Of a stretch of DNA of 64,000 bases, positions 8,889 to 18,254 are shown one piece after another. Both the position numbers and the translations under genes were made by a program. The notes beneath the pieces were generated by a model that worked only from the letters and a program-made list of their open reading frames with translations, was not told the DNA's origin and did not search any database. Source of the stretch: Ruminococcus sp. AM36-2AA (GTDB lineage Bacteria; Bacillota; Clostridia; Lachnospirales; Lachnospiraceae); contig NZ_QTYB01000004.1 of the NCBI RefSeq assembly GCF_003461955.1, positions 207,423 to 271,422 of the forward strand, read 5' to 3'. The stretch's first letter is position 1. Each line of letters starts with the position of its first letter.

Positions 8889-10133
8889 TTACTCAACGTG
8901 AACGGCTCCAGTGCTTCTGATATTCATAGGATAAACATTCTCACGTCCTACATACTGTGCCATATACTCCACATATTCCTCTGCATTCTCAATTGGAAGG
9001 ACACACATGATAACACCTGCAAAACCACCGCCATGAACTCTGCAGATACCTGCTCCGATCTTATTCAGGAACAGCTTGGTAAGCGCCAGGCTGAGTGTGA
9101 TCTTCTGTTCCTTACAGTTCTGCAGGGAATAACAGTTCTGCAGCCACTCCCAGGAAGAATTGCCAGACTCCTCAAGGAGACGAAGGAATCCCTCACCATC
9201 TTTATTCTCAACAGCCTTCACTGCATCTGCAACACGTCTGTTCTCTTCATAAAAATGCATCGCACGAAGAACCGCACGGTCATTCGGGATATCTTTAACA
9301 TGAGCAAGAAGATTCTCCATATTGGACTCGCAAAGAAGCTCCACACCCATAGCCTTTGCAGCCTCTCGCATCTCCATAGGAATAGAAGAATACTCCTCAC
9401 TGAGATCTGCATGACCCTTTCCGGTATTTACGATCACAAGTCTGCATCCCATATCCTCAAAGGAAAAGGCGATCTTCTCGCAGCTGATATTCTCCTTATC
9501 AGAGAAATCCAGCAGAATCGGGCCGCCGGCAGCGCATGCCATCTGATCCATCAGACCGGAAGCTTTTTTCCAGTAAACATTCTCCGCATACTGGCCGGCC
9601 CTCGCATACTCGCCGTACTCCAGTTTTCCTTCGTTGAAGAAGTAGTTGGTAATTGCGCATACCAGCATCTCAAAAGATGCAGAAGAGCTTACACCGGCAG
9701 CTGCAATAACCTTTGTGGAAACATAAGCATCAAAACCACCTGTCGCATAGCCTTTCTTCTTCATATATTCCATGATACCTGCGACAAGAGCATCGGTACC
9801 TTTTGTATAAGTTTCTGTGCTGAGTTTGTCAAGGTCTACAACTACTTCCTGTCTGTAACCTTCACTGATCATATGGATCACATTAGTTCCGTTTGGATAA
9901 GCTGCACCGATAGTATCCAGATCAATACTTGCGGCAATGATCTGTCCGCCGTTATGGTCAACATGGTTGCCAATGATCTCTGTACGTCCCGGAGCAGTAA
10001 AAAACTCAGCCTTGTCGTGATGATATTTCTTCTCGAAATTCACTGCAAGGTTTGTATAACGAGCACTGCTCTCCTCTGTCTCACCATAGATTTTTTTCAG
10101 CACTTCTGCTGCTGGAATTTTGATTGTTCCCAT
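8889..10133 (-). CDS. galK: Galactokinase
   Basis: A 414-residue GHMP kinase that phosphorylates galactose to galactose-1-phosphate in the Leloir pathway. The galactokinase signature near residue 45 is GRTEIIGNHVDHNGG (a variant of the usual GR-x-N-x-IGEHTDY), the ATP-binding GHMP motif is AAGVSSSASFE, and the C-terminal motif is RVHGGGFAGVIMC. The ATG at 10133 has AGGAGG upstream; the longer frame to 10262 is not protein-like. The gene is transcribed alone from a promoter at 10278-10305, divergently from an AraC-type regulator. No galT or galE is adjacent. Confidence 0.92.
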   Translation of the reverse strand: MGTIKIPAAEVLKKIYGETEESSARYTNLAVNFEKKYHHDKAEFFTAPGRTEIIGNHVDHNGGQIIAASIDLDTIGAAYPNGTNVIHMISEGYRQEVVVDLDKLSTETYTKGTDALVAGIMEYMKKKGYATGGFDAYVSTKVIAAAGVSSSASFEMLVCAITNYFFNEGKLEYGEYARAGQYAENVYWKKASGLMDQMACAAGGPILLDFSDKENISCEKIAFSFEDMGCRLVIVNTGKGHADLSEEYSSIPMEMREAAKAMGVELLCESNMENLLAHVKDIPNDRAVLRAMHFYEENRRVADAVKAVENKDGEGFLRLLEESGNSSWEWLQNCYSLQNCKEQKITLSLALTKLFLNKIGAGICRVHGGGFAGVIMCVLPIENAEEYVEYMAQYVGRENVYPMNIRSTGAVHVE

Positions 10134-10277
10134 TTTCGTATCCTCCTGTTTTTCATGTTGATCCGGGCTTTTTCTGGTATTGTTCTTCCTGCTGCACGGT
10201 TTTCGTATATCCGGCCGCCGCCAGAGCCTTCGCCCCTGATTTCCGGTGATCTGTCCCGTCACGTTTTCTGTACCTTT

Positions 10278-10305
10278 ATTATAACAGCCCTGTCACTTCT
10301 GTCCA
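10278..10305 (-). promoter_or_regulatory. Probable galK promoter
   Basis: TGGACA (10305-10300), 16-base spacer, TATAAT (10283-10278). The leader to the galK start is about 140 bases. Confidence 0.65.
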
Positions 10306-10456
10306 TAAAGATTTTGTGTAAAAACCGTATTATTTTGTGGTCTGCAAGATACTGGCTTTCTTTTTCCCTTTCTGTTAAAATATACCCCGACAGATCTCGT
10401 TATCCCAACGGGGGACTGACCGGATCCCGGCATTTTTATGAAAGGAGGCCACATCT

Positions 10457-11347
10457 ATGCAGATCATCACAAATAACGCGGGAAAAGAACTGAAGAAGCA
10501 CGGTGACAGCGCTTTTCCGTTTCTGGTAAGCTACGAACGGCTTTCCGGTTACGAAACCGGCTCCTTTCTCTGGCACTGGCATCCGGAGATCGAACTTACT
10601 TATATCCATAAAGGCGAAATGCTTTATAAAGTCAATCAGAACACCTTTCACCTGAAAGAGGGGCAGGTGCTTTTCGGCAATGCCAACGCCCTTCACGCCG
10701 GTTACATGTACCATAATCAGGACTGTCAGTATATCCCTGTCACCTTTGATCCCAAACTGATCTATGGTTTCCCCGGAAGTATCCTCTTCCAGAAATACAC
10801 AGAACCGATCCTGCGGAGTTTTTCTCTCTCTGCAGTTCCTCTGGATCTTTCCATGAAATGGCATCAGGATGCCGTGGAAGATATCCGGCAGATCATTGCC
10901 CTTGACAGCCAGCGAAAACCGATGTATGAATTTGAGATCATTGCCCGACTGCAGCACTTCTGGAAGCTTCTGTGCGCCAACACACTGTCCCAGGCTTCCG
11001 CCCCTTCCGGACAGGATGAAGAAAATTACCGCCGCATCCGCCGCATCATGTCCTATATTGCAGAACACTATTCCGAAAAGATCCAGCTGGAGGATATTGC
11101 GGAACTCATCCACCTGAGCCCCAGCGAGTGCAGCCGGCTTTTCAAAAAGTGTATGAATATTACTCTTTTCGGATACATTCAGGAATATCGCATTGAACGC
11201 AGCCTGGAATACCTGGAAGATTCTTCCTGTTCCATAACGGAAGCCGGATTACTGTCCGGTTTTTCGGACTCTAATTATTACACCAAAGTATTTACAAAGA
11301 TCAAAGGATGTACTCCAAGACAATACAGAAAAAAACAGCTGCGCTGA
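10457..11347 (+). CDS. AraC family regulator with N-terminal cupin domain
   Basis: A 296-residue protein. Residues 20-130 are a cupin-like sensor domain (WHWHPEIELTYIHKGEM, GNANALHAGYM), and residues 195-296 are two helix-turn-helix units of the AraC type, ending in the classic second-helix signature (GFSDSNYYTKVFTKIKGCTPRQYRK). AAAGGAGG precedes the ATG. Divergent position to galK suggests it senses a sugar and may control galK or the sugar genes on the other side (inference). Confidence 0.88.
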   Translation: MQIITNNAGKELKKHGDSAFPFLVSYERLSGYETGSFLWHWHPEIELTYIHKGEMLYKVNQNTFHLKEGQVLFGNANALHAGYMYHNQDCQYIPVTFDPKLIYGFPGSILFQKYTEPILRSFSLSAVPLDLSMKWHQDAVEDIRQIIALDSQRKPMYEFEIIARLQHFWKLLCANTLSQASAPSGQDEENYRRIRRIMSYIAEHYSEKIQLEDIAELIHLSPSECSRLFKKCMNITLFGYIQEYRIERSLEYLEDSSCSITEAGLLSGFSDSNYYTKVFTKIKGCTPRQYRKKQLR

Positions 11348-11371
11348 TCCCCGCTCGCCTTCACAAAGCAC

Positions 11372-11420
11372 AAAAAAGATGCTGCTTTTATACCATATCC
11401 GTCAAAGCAGCATCTTTTTC
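11372..11420. terminator. Bidirectional terminator between convergent AraC and HAD genes
   Basis: AAAAAAGATGCTGCTTT pairs with AAAGCAGCATCTTTTT, giving U-tails on both strands. Confidence 0.85.
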
Positions 11421-11426
11421 CAGTTC

Positions 11427-12248
11427 TTATATCATTCTGTATATCTCTTTGGCAACGCCATCCTCTTCATTACTGTCCGTTATATGGTACGCAGCCTCTT
11501 TCAGATGTTCCGTTGCATTCTTCATTGCGATCCCATACTTTACAGACCGGATCATATCCAGGTCATTGTCCGCATCTCCAAACGCCATCGCTTCTTCCGG
11601 GGAAATCTCCAGAAGTTTCAGAAGCTTCAGCAGTGTTTTTCCTTTACCGGCCTCCGCATTTCCGATCTCAAGAAGATGGGAAACGGATGAAGTCACATAA
11701 ACTCCCGGAATCTTTTCCCGGACTTCCTTTTTCACGGTGTCTAAAGCCTGTGGATCTCCACATACAAAATCAAAACTGTCCACATGTTCTCTGTTTTCTT
11801 TCACAAATTTCCGGATGTTTTCCACAGGATGGCGCGTTTTTTTCACATAACCGATGCCAAACGCGGTGGCTCCGTATCTGGCGGGATCTTTCACATGATC
11901 GGATGCTGTATACGGAATTCCCTTCACGAACACTTCAATTGTCATATTCTCAGGCATGGAAATCTCAAGAAGCGCATCTACTGCTTCTGCCGGAACCAGA
12001 CTTTCATAGATCCTGGTCCCTCCGGAAACCGAATACACGGCAGCGCCATTGGAAGTGATCACATATTCCACTCCCGGAAGTGCCATCACTTCCACGGGAA
12101 CAGCCTCCAGGGCACGCCCGGTGGACGGAACAAAATATATCCCTGCTTCTCTGGCCTTCTCCAGTGCCTTACCTGTTTCCTCTGATATCGACTTGTCATT
12201 TCGTAGAAGAGTTCCATCCAGATCGCTTGCGATCAGTTTCACAGCCAT
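11427..12248 (-). CDS. Cof-type HAD phosphatase
   Basis: A 273-residue HAD-superfamily hydrolase of the Cof/YidA class. Motif I is DLDGTLLRND (catalytic Asp pair), motif II is VITSNGA, motif III Lys lies in AGKGKTLLKLL, and motif IV is FGDADNDLDMI. It starts three bases after the xylulokinase stop and so belongs to the isomerase-kinase operon; dephosphorylation of a sugar phosphate that over-accumulates is a plausible role (inference). Confidence 0.9.
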   Translation of the reverse strand: MAVKLIASDLDGTLLRNDKSISEETGKALEKAREAGIYFVPSTGRALEAVPVEVMALPGVEYVITSNGAAVYSVSGGTRIYESLVPAEAVDALLEISMPENMTIEVFVKGIPYTASDHVKDPARYGATAFGIGYVKKTRHPVENIRKFVKENREHVDSFDFVCGDPQALDTVKKEVREKIPGVYVTSSVSHLLEIGNAEAGKGKTLLKLLKLLEISPEEAMAFGDADNDLDMIRSVKYGIAMKNATEHLKEAAYHITDSNEEDGVAKEIYRMI

Positions 12249-12251
12249 AAA

Positions 12252-13709
12252 TCAAAACAGCTCTTTCATAGTTGGATAAAGTTTACGGAATTTCTGATAT
12301 TTCTCTTCATATTTCGCAACCAGTTCCGGATCCGGTTCTACAGTATCTACAACTTTTACCATTTTTTTGCAGATGGTTTCCACATCCGGATATGCCCCGC
12401 ATCCTACGGCCGCCAGCATTGCGCCACCCATGGACGGGCCTTCCTCGTTCTCAGGTACATCCACTTTCAGATCCATTACATTGGCAATGATCTTTTTCCA
12501 GAGAGGACTCTTGGCTCCGCCGCCACAGATCTTGGTCCGTTCAATGTTGATACCAAGGCTTCTCGCTACCTCAAGGGAATCACGAAGGCCAAATGCAACA
12601 CCTTCCAGAACCGCCTGTGTCATATCTGCTCTTGTGGTATCCATGGACATTCCGAAGAATACGCCTCTTGCATCCGGGTTGTTATGCGGAGATCTTTCTC
12701 CCATGAGGTATGGAAGGAAGAATACCTGATTCTCGCCAAGCTTCTGGATCGGTGCCTGTTCTGCCACGAAATCCTTCGTCTTGAGGATCTCCTCAGACCA
12801 CCATTTGTTACAGGAAGCAGCGCTTAACATGCATCCCATAAGATGATAACTTCCATCTGCATGATCAAAAGAATGAAGGGCATTATTCTCATCCACACCG
12901 AACTCTTTGCTGGAAATAAAGATCGTGCCGGATGTTCCAAGGGAAATATTACACTGTCCGTCACCAACAGTTCCTGTTCCGACAGCAGCTGCTGCATTGT
13001 CGCCCGCACCAGCTACGACTTTCACATCTTCAGAGAAACCAAGCTCTTTTGCCACTTCCGGTTTCAGAGTGCCAACTACCTGCCAACTTTCATACAGCTT
13101 CGGAAGCTGTTCCTCTGTGATATGGCAGATCTCAAGCATTTCTTTTGACCAGCAGCGGTTTTTCACATCCAGAAGAAGCATACCGGAAGCATCCGATACA
13201 TCTGTGCAGAAAGATCCGCTTAAACGATATGCAAGATAATCTTTTGGAAGCATGATCTTTACAACTTTTTTGAAATTCTCAGGCTCATTTTTCTGCATCC
13301 AGAGGATCTTCGGTGCAGTAAATCCTGCAAAAGCGATGTTTGCAGTGTACTGGGAAAGTTTATCTTTTCCGATCACAGTATTCAGATATTCTGTTTCCTC
13401 ACCGGTACGGCCGTCGTTCCAGAGGATCGCCGGGCGGATCACGTTGTCGTCTTTGTCCAGAGTTACCAGACCATGCATCTGACCGCCAAAACCGATTCCA
13501 GCTACTTCCCTGCGGTCAATTCCCTCTGTAAGCTCTTTGATTCCTTCCATACTCTCCGTGAACCAGTCTTCCGGATTCTGCTCAGACCAGCCCGGATGTG
13601 GAAAAAACAGTGGATATTCTTTGGATACGATGTTGCAGATCTTTCCGGATTCTTCCATAAGAAGAAGTTTTACAGCTGAAGTTCCAAGATCAACGCCAAT
13701 ATAATACAT
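12252..13709 (-). CDS. xylB: Xylulokinase-like FGGY carbohydrate kinase
   Basis: A 485-residue FGGY-family kinase. The N-terminus has the ATPase fold motif MYYIGVDLGTSAVKLLL, followed by SEQNPEDW and WNDGRTGEE typical of XylB, and the adenosine motif near the C-terminus is ICGGGAKSPLWKKI. It should phosphorylate D-xylulose or a related ketose at C5. The ATG at 13709 has AGGAGG; the longer frame back to 13820 crosses a hairpin and a repeat and is not coding. It follows the isomerase gene with a 149-base gap that holds a stable hairpin. Confidence 0.85.
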   Translation of the reverse strand: MYYIGVDLGTSAVKLLLMEESGKICNIVSKEYPLFFPHPGWSEQNPEDWFTESMEGIKELTEGIDRREVAGIGFGGQMHGLVTLDKDDNVIRPAILWNDGRTGEETEYLNTVIGKDKLSQYTANIAFAGFTAPKILWMQKNEPENFKKVVKIMLPKDYLAYRLSGSFCTDVSDASGMLLLDVKNRCWSKEMLEICHITEEQLPKLYESWQVVGTLKPEVAKELGFSEDVKVVAGAGDNAAAAVGTGTVGDGQCNISLGTSGTIFISSKEFGVDENNALHSFDHADGSYHLMGCMLSAASCNKWWSEEILKTKDFVAEQAPIQKLGENQVFFLPYLMGERSPHNNPDARGVFFGMSMDTTRADMTQAVLEGVAFGLRDSLEVARSLGINIERTKICGGGAKSPLWKKIIANVMDLKVDVPENEEGPSMGGAMLAAVGCGAYPDVETICKKMVKVVDTVEPDPELVAKYEEKYQKFRKLYPTMKELF

Positions 13710-13734
13710 AGTAATTTTTCCTCCTGTAAATACA

Positions 13735-13787
13735 GAAACCGCGACTCTCAGTTCGCAGCGTCTGCACGCCTGAGAGTTCGCGGTTTC
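13735..13787. repeat. Large inverted repeat (stable RNA hairpin) just upstream of the xylB ribosome site
   Basis: AAACCGCGACTCTCAG pairs with CTGAGAGTTCGCGGTTT, with a second small stem in the loop (GCAGCG...). No U-run follows on the minus strand, so it is less likely a terminator than an mRNA processing or stability element that sets the isomerase to kinase ratio. Confidence 0.7.
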
Positions 13788-13796
13788 CGAATTATA

Positions 13797-13841
13797 GTCA
13801 AGCGGATATTCGCAATCCACTTCGCTACTTGATTTGGTTAA
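13797..13841 (+). repeat. Dispersed repeat copy R1 (deleted form)
   Basis: It begins GTCAAGCGGATATTCGC, as at the left end of the long copy at 29973-30134, and ends ACTTGATTTGGTTAA, as at its right end; the roughly 115 bases in between are missing. It sits between the isomerase and kinase genes. Confidence 0.75.
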
Positions 13842-13858
13842 TTTTATGTCTTACTGAA

Positions 13859-15343
13859 TTATTTCCATGGATTCTCTGTAGGATATCTTACACCTGCCGG
13901 CTGATTATAACCGATTTCCTCAACCGGTACACCAATATATTTGAATACTTCGAAGAGAGCTTTTCCATGATGTCCGAATGCTACTGCGCCGTGATGCGGG
14001 AAGCCTCCCTCGATCAGCACGTGACGGTAGAAACGTCCCATCTCCGGAATTGCAAATACTCCGATTGCTCCAAAGGAACGTGTTGCAACAGGAAGAACCT
14101 CTCCATGTGCGATATAAGCACGAAGCTTGTTATCCGCAGTGCTCTGCAGACGATAGAATGTGATATCTCCTGGTTTGATATCTCCCTCAAGTGTTCCGTT
14201 TGTAACCTCGATCGGAAGAGATCTTGCCATGATCATCTGATATTTCATCTCACAGAAAGCAAGCTTGCTGGATGCGGTATTTCCACAGTGGAATCCCATG
14301 AAAGTATCCTGAAGTGTATAGTCAAATTTTCCTTCGATGGACTCTTTGTACATATCCTTCGGTACGGAGTTGTTGATATCAAGGAGTGTAACAATATCAT
14401 CACTTACAACCTGTCCGATGAACTCACTTAAGGTTCCGTAGATATCAACCTCACAGGATACCGGAATGCCCTGTGCTGTCAGGCGGCTATTTACATAACA
14501 TGGAACAAATCCGAACTGTGTCTGGAATGCCGGCCAGCATTTTCCTGTCAGTGTTACATATTTACGATATCCTTTGTGATCTCTTACCCAGTCTTTCAGA
14601 GTCAGTTCATACTGTGCAAGTTTCGGAAGGATCTCCGGTTTCTTGTTTCCTGCACCAAGCTCTTCTTCCATCTCTTTTACGATCTCAGGGATTCTCTCAT
14701 CCCCTGCATGATTATTGAACGCCTCAAAAAGATCCAGTTCAGAGTTCTCTTCAATCTCAACTCCAAGATTATAAAGCTGTTTGATCGGTGCGTTGCATGC
14801 AAGGAAGTTTGTAGGACGTGGTCCGAAGCTAATGATCTTCAGGTTGCTTAATCCCTCGATAGCTCTTGCGATCGGAAGGAAATCGTGGATCATATCTGCA
14901 CAGTCCTCTGCATCACCTACCGGATACTCCGGAATATATGCTTTTACGTTACGAAGCTGCAGGTTGTAGCTTGCGTTCAGCATACCGCAGTAAGCATCTC
15001 CACGTCCCTGGCAAAGATTATCCTGTGTTTCCTCTGCTGCTGCGATGAACATCTTCGGTCCTTCGAAATGTTTTGCAAGAAGTGTCTCGGAAATCTCCGG
15101 TCCGAAGTTTCCAAGATATACGCAAAGTGCATTACATCCTGCTTTTTTGATATCTTCAAGAGCCTGGACCATATGGATCTCACTCTCTACGATACAGACC
15201 GGACACTCATAGATATCTTTTGCATCGTATTTCTTTGTGTAAGCATCTACAAGAGCTTTTCTTCTGTTTACGGAAAGGCTTTCCGGGAAACAATCTCTGC
15301 TGACTGCAACGATTCCGACTTTAACTTCTGGCATGTTGTTCAT
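13859..15343 (-). CDS. L-fucose/L-arabinose isomerase family protein
   Basis: A 494-residue sugar isomerase of the FucI/AraA structural family. I see the N-terminal substrate fold (VGIVAVSRDCFPESL), a conserved ALCVYLGNFGPE, a CYVNSRLTAQGIPVSCEVDIYG segment (shown here only by its start, CYVNSRLT) and FHCGNTASS near residue 350. It probably interconverts an aldose and a ketose that the neighbouring XylB-like kinase then phosphorylates. Which pentose or deoxyhexose is used cannot be read from sequence. The ATG at 15343 is chosen because AAGGAG lies ten bases upstream; the ATG at 15352 is too close to it. Confidence 0.8.
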   Translation of the reverse strand: MNNMPEVKVGIVAVSRDCFPESLSVNRRKALVDAYTKKYDAKDIYECPVCIVESEIHMVQALEDIKKAGCNALCVYLGNFGPEISETLLAKHFEGPKMFIAAAEETQDNLCQGRGDAYCGMLNASYNLQLRNVKAYIPEYPVGDAEDCADMIHDFLPIARAIEGLSNLKIISFGPRPTNFLACNAPIKQLYNLGVEIEENSELDLFEAFNNHAGDERIPEIVKEMEEELGAGNKKPEILPKLAQYELTLKDWVRDHKGYRKYVTLTGKCWPAFQTQFGFVPCYVNSRLTAQGIPVSCEVDIYGTLSEFIGQVVSDDIVTLLDINNSVPKDMYKESIEGKFDYTLQDTFMGFHCGNTASSKLAFCEMKYQMIMARSLPIEVTNGTLEGDIKPGDITFYRLQSTADNKLRAYIAHGEVLPVATRSFGAIGVFAIPEMGRFYRHVLIEGGFPHHGAVAFGHHGKALFEVFKYIGVPVEEIGYNQPAGVRYPTENPWK

Positions 15344-15462
15344 AATCTTCATTCTCCTTTTTTATATCCGGCAGATCTCCACCGGCAATATCATTGAGCA
15401 TTTTTATATCGGGCAGATATTTTCAATCCATATCCGCTGCACTGCATTTTCCTGAGGGATCT

Positions 15463-16080
15463 TCAGTCGATGGTGATATTCTCACCTTTCAGGCCATTGA
15501 ACGCACCCTCGATCTTCGCATCTTCATGAGCGATGAGCCATTTATTCTTGGCTGTCATCAGACCGTCCTCGCCGTCTTTTGGCATCGGGAAATCAATCTC
15601 TGTGTTGGTTCCTCTTGGAAGAACAACTACACACTGAAATCCACTCTCATTTACATGACATGGTGCATAATGAAGCGTTGTGGCGTAAACTTCGATCCCG
15701 GTTCCTGCCGGTACAAGAAATGCCTCGATCTTAGAGGTATCATATGTAAAATCCGGTTCCACATCCTGCTGATGTCCGATAAGAAGCACCAGATCTGTCA
15801 CTGCCACATTGATCTCGGAATTTCGGTGATACTCTACAGCATTCAGTTTTTTGTTATGACCGTTGCAGTATCCGATCTCGACAGGTAAGCCTCCAAAAGC
15901 TCTGTTTCTGAGATCCTTCTCCACCTCAAGAGCTTCCAGTTCCTCCACAGACGGAACATATACCACATCTTCCGGAACCGGTGTGTGTTTCATTTCTTTC
16001 AGAAGCGCACTGAAATTGTATCCTTCCAGAACTTTTCCATATTTACGGAAAGCCGGATCTGTTACTTTCTGAATTTTCAC
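15463..16080 (-). CDS. DUF4867 family protein (cupin-like, sugar operon)
   Basis: A 205-residue protein matching the DUF4867 family as I remember it: VEKDLRNRAFGG, EIGYCNGHN, AVEYHRNSEIN, LVLLIGHQQDV and AFLVPAGTGIEVYATTLHYAPC. The last motif resembles ureidoglycolate-lyase-like cupins. In Lachnospiraceae it travels with the isomerase and kinase found here, which suggests an auxiliary epimerase or mutarotase-like step (inference). It starts with GTG at 16080 behind AAGGAGG and is the first gene of the operon. Confidence 0.75.
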   Translation of the reverse strand: MKIQKVTDPAFRKYGKVLEGYNFSALLKEMKHTPVPEDVVYVPSVEELEALEVEKDLRNRAFGGLPVEIGYCNGHNKKLNAVEYHRNSEINVAVTDLVLLIGHQQDVEPDFTYDTSKIEAFLVPAGTGIEVYATTLHYAPCHVNESGFQCVVVLPRGTNTEIDFPMPKDGEDGLMTAKNKWLIAHEDAKIEGAFNGLKGENITID

Positions 16081-16122
16081 GTTTTTAGCCTCCTTATAGA
16101 GTTACTGTTTCGTTTTGAACTG

Positions 16123-16154
16123 AAAAAAGCATACCATATCGTGGTATGCTTTTC
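16123..16154 (-). terminator. Terminator after the AraC gene on the sense opposite the sugar operon promoter region
   Basis: AAAAGCATACCA pairs with TGGTATGCTTTTTT. On the minus strand it lies just below the AraC gene stop (16195) and above the DUF4867 start. Confidence 0.75.
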
Positions 16155-16194
16155 GCCGTTTTTCTTGTCTCATTCATAGCACTTTTTTGACATT

Positions 16195-17115
16195 TTAATG
16201 GATCTGACGTTCCACCTTTCCGGGCAGGATCCCATAGCGCTTTACAAATTCCTTGGAAAAAGCCCTGCTGCTTGCAAATCCATTATCAAGCGCAATGGAA
16301 CTGATCGTATGATCTGTATTGAGAAGTTCCTTATAAGCGTATGCCATGCGGATATCCTGCAAATATGTCTTAAAATTGACCTTCGCATACTTACGGAACA
16401 TTCTTGACAGATATGCATCTGAATATCCGAACATGGAAGCAAGTCCGGAAAGTCTGAGATCTTCTTTGTAGTGTTCCCGCATGTAAGTGGTTATTTTTGA
16501 CAAAGCATCCAGTCTCCGGCTGGTTTTCAGCTCACTTTCCTCCACCTGCGTTTCCCTGTATGTAGAAACCATAAGATAAAGAATTTCATAGAATACTGCC
16601 CTGGTGCGGAATTCATAGCCTGTTTCCCGCGACATATATACCCGGTACAATTCCTGGATCAGGGAAACCATCTTCCGGTCAGTCTCTGACGGATCTGCTG
16701 CTTCCGTTTGTCCCATTGTCCCAAAATTTAAACGGATATTCCCGCTGTGATTTCTTTCGTGCCCATAACCATACTCATTCCGCCCTGCGTCTGCCCTGCG
16801 AAACCGGATAAATCTCTGAGCTGTAAAATAATCTTCAAATTGCTTCAATGGGATCTGAAGTACGATTGTCTCATTACGAAACGGTGCCTGGATAGAATGT
16901 ACCTCATTGGAATTGATGATCAGAAATTCTCCTGCCTTCAGCGGATATTCCACCTCATCAATATAGAAAGAAAGACTCCCCTCCATTACCGTAAAAATCT
17001 CTATGGACGTGTGCCAGTGTTTTTCTCTGACATAATTTCCGTTTCTGCCTTCAAAAAGAAAAAGTTTAAACGGAAGTCCCTCATTGGGAATGATCAGTTC
17101 ATGCTGAAACTCCAT
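16195..17115 (-). CDS. AraC family transcriptional regulator
   Basis: A 306-residue regulator. An N-terminal cupin (EKHWHTSIEIFTVMEGSLSF, ILINSNEVHSIQ-type motif) is followed by a linker and a C-terminal AraC DNA-binding domain (FGYSDAYLSRMFRKYAKVNF, then NGFASSRAFSKEFVKRYGILPGK). The chosen ATG (17115) has AAAGGGGG at a workable distance and overlaps the end of the transporter gene by 17 bases, so the two are co-transcribed. It is a candidate regulator of the adjacent sugar operon or transporter. Confidence 0.87.
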   Translation of the reverse strand: MEFQHELIIPNEGLPFKLFLFEGRNGNYVREKHWHTSIEIFTVMEGSLSFYIDEVEYPLKAGEFLIINSNEVHSIQAPFRNETIVLQIPLKQFEDYFTAQRFIRFRRADAGRNEYGYGHERNHSGNIRLNFGTMGQTEAADPSETDRKMVSLIQELYRVYMSRETGYEFRTRAVFYEILYLMVSTYRETQVEESELKTSRRLDALSKITTYMREHYKEDLRLSGLASMFGYSDAYLSRMFRKYAKVNFKTYLQDIRMAYAYKELLNTDHTISSIALDNGFASSRAFSKEFVKRYGILPGKVERQIH

Positions 17116-18079
17116 ACCCATCCCCCTTTTCTTTTTTTCGTTGAGCTGTCTGTACATGGCGGACAAGGCTTCCGTAAAAAGCTGCCAGGATCTGCTGGAA
17201 TAAAGTACCGATCATAACGGGGAACAGTACTTCCGCCGGAAAATACGCCCCCGCGATCACTGCTCCCGCACTGATGTTACGCATACCGGAACCATAGATC
17301 ATGGAAACTGTGGACTGCTTATTCTGCTTTGTAAAAATAGCAATAAGCCAGCCGATCGCATATCCGCCAGCTGCCAATACAAGAATCGTCACTGCCACTT
17401 CCAGTCTTTCTCCATTCAGGTGTTTCATATATGGTGAAACCTTGGATGAATTGGAAGTCACCACAAAGATCAGACACATTTTTGAAAAAGGTGCCAGTTT
17501 TTTCGGCCAGGTCTCCATGACTTTTCCATGGCTGACTTCATTGAGGCACATGGCAAGTACCGCCGGAAGTGCGATCATAAATACCAGTTCCTTCATCATA
17601 CCCATCGTATCCATTTTCACACTGGAGCCTACCAGGATTTTCAATGCAGCAGGTATGAGAAAAGGTGCCAGTATCGTGTCGATAACCACCAGCGAAAGAG
17701 AAAGGGGACTGTTACCATTATAAATCGATACCCACATCAGACTGATCACAGCCGTCGGCACGGAAAACTCCAGCACCATTCCTGTGATATAATTGGCATT
17801 TCCGGGGAACAGCAGATGTCCGATCCCGCAGGCAATCACAGGTACCAGCACATGAAGGACAAAAAGCATCAGGATCAGAGGAAGCGGTCGTTTAAACACA
17901 TCCGCAACATCCCGAAACCTGGATTTCAACGCTCCGATAAAAGTCATAAACGCAAACGCATACGTTACATACGGAACACCATGCTTCGCAATATCCGGAA
18001 AGAGTACTCCCATAAGGAGACACACCGGTGTCACAAAAGCCATCCATTTCTCTATAAAACTGTTAAATTTTTCCAGCAT
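17099..18079 (-). CDS. Bile acid:sodium symporter (BASS) family transporter
   Basis: A 326-residue membrane protein with nine to ten hydrophobic helices and BASS features: FMTFIGALKSRF after helix 2, the crossover region GMVLEFSVPTAVISLMW, and SMIYGSGMRNISAGAVIAGAYFP. Family members move bile acids, organic acids or pantoate-like compounds with Na+; the substrate here is not evident. Co-transcription with an AraC regulator and proximity to a sugar operon argue for a carbon-source-related organic anion rather than bile salts (weak inference). Confidence 0.82.
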   Translation of the reverse strand: MLEKFNSFIEKWMAFVTPVCLLMGVLFPDIAKHGVPYVTYAFAFMTFIGALKSRFRDVADVFKRPLPLILMLFVLHVLVPVIACGIGHLLFPGNANYITGMVLEFSVPTAVISLMWVSIYNGNSPLSLSLVVIDTILAPFLIPAALKILVGSSVKMDTMGMMKELVFMIALPAVLAMCLNEVSHGKVMETWPKKLAPFSKMCLIFVVTSNSSKVSPYMKHLNGERLEVAVTILVLAAGGYAIGWLIAIFTKQNKQSTVSMIYGSGMRNISAGAVIAGAYFPAEVLFPVMIGTLFQQILAAFYGSLVRHVQTAQRKKEKGDGYGVSA

Positions 18080-18120
18080 ACTACACCTCTTTACCTTTTA
18101 CGCTTTCTTTGATTTCTTTC

Positions 18121-18148
18121 AGTGTAGCATAAATTCATTACAACGCAA
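18121..18148 (-). promoter_or_regulatory. Promoter of the BASS-AraC operon
   Basis: TTGCGT (18148-18143), 16-base spacer, TACACT (18126-18121). Confidence 0.55.
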
Positions 18149-18171
18149 GAAAAATATAAATTTATAAATAC

Positions 18172-18199
18172 TGGACATGTAGAACAGATATGGTACAAT
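18172..18199 (+). promoter_or_regulatory. Promoter of the yfhO-csbB operon
   Basis: TGGACA (18172-18177), 16-base spacer, TACAAT (18194-18199). Confidence 0.6.
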
Positions 18200-18254
18200 A
18201 AAAAAAAATTTTGTTACCGGTAGTTTTACGACATAAGTTAGGAGTACAACATTC

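Noticed and set aside
8898..10493. 531-aa plus-strand frame opposite galK
   Set aside because: The minus strand encodes galactokinase with all GHMP motifs; the plus frame has no domain and no ribosome site.
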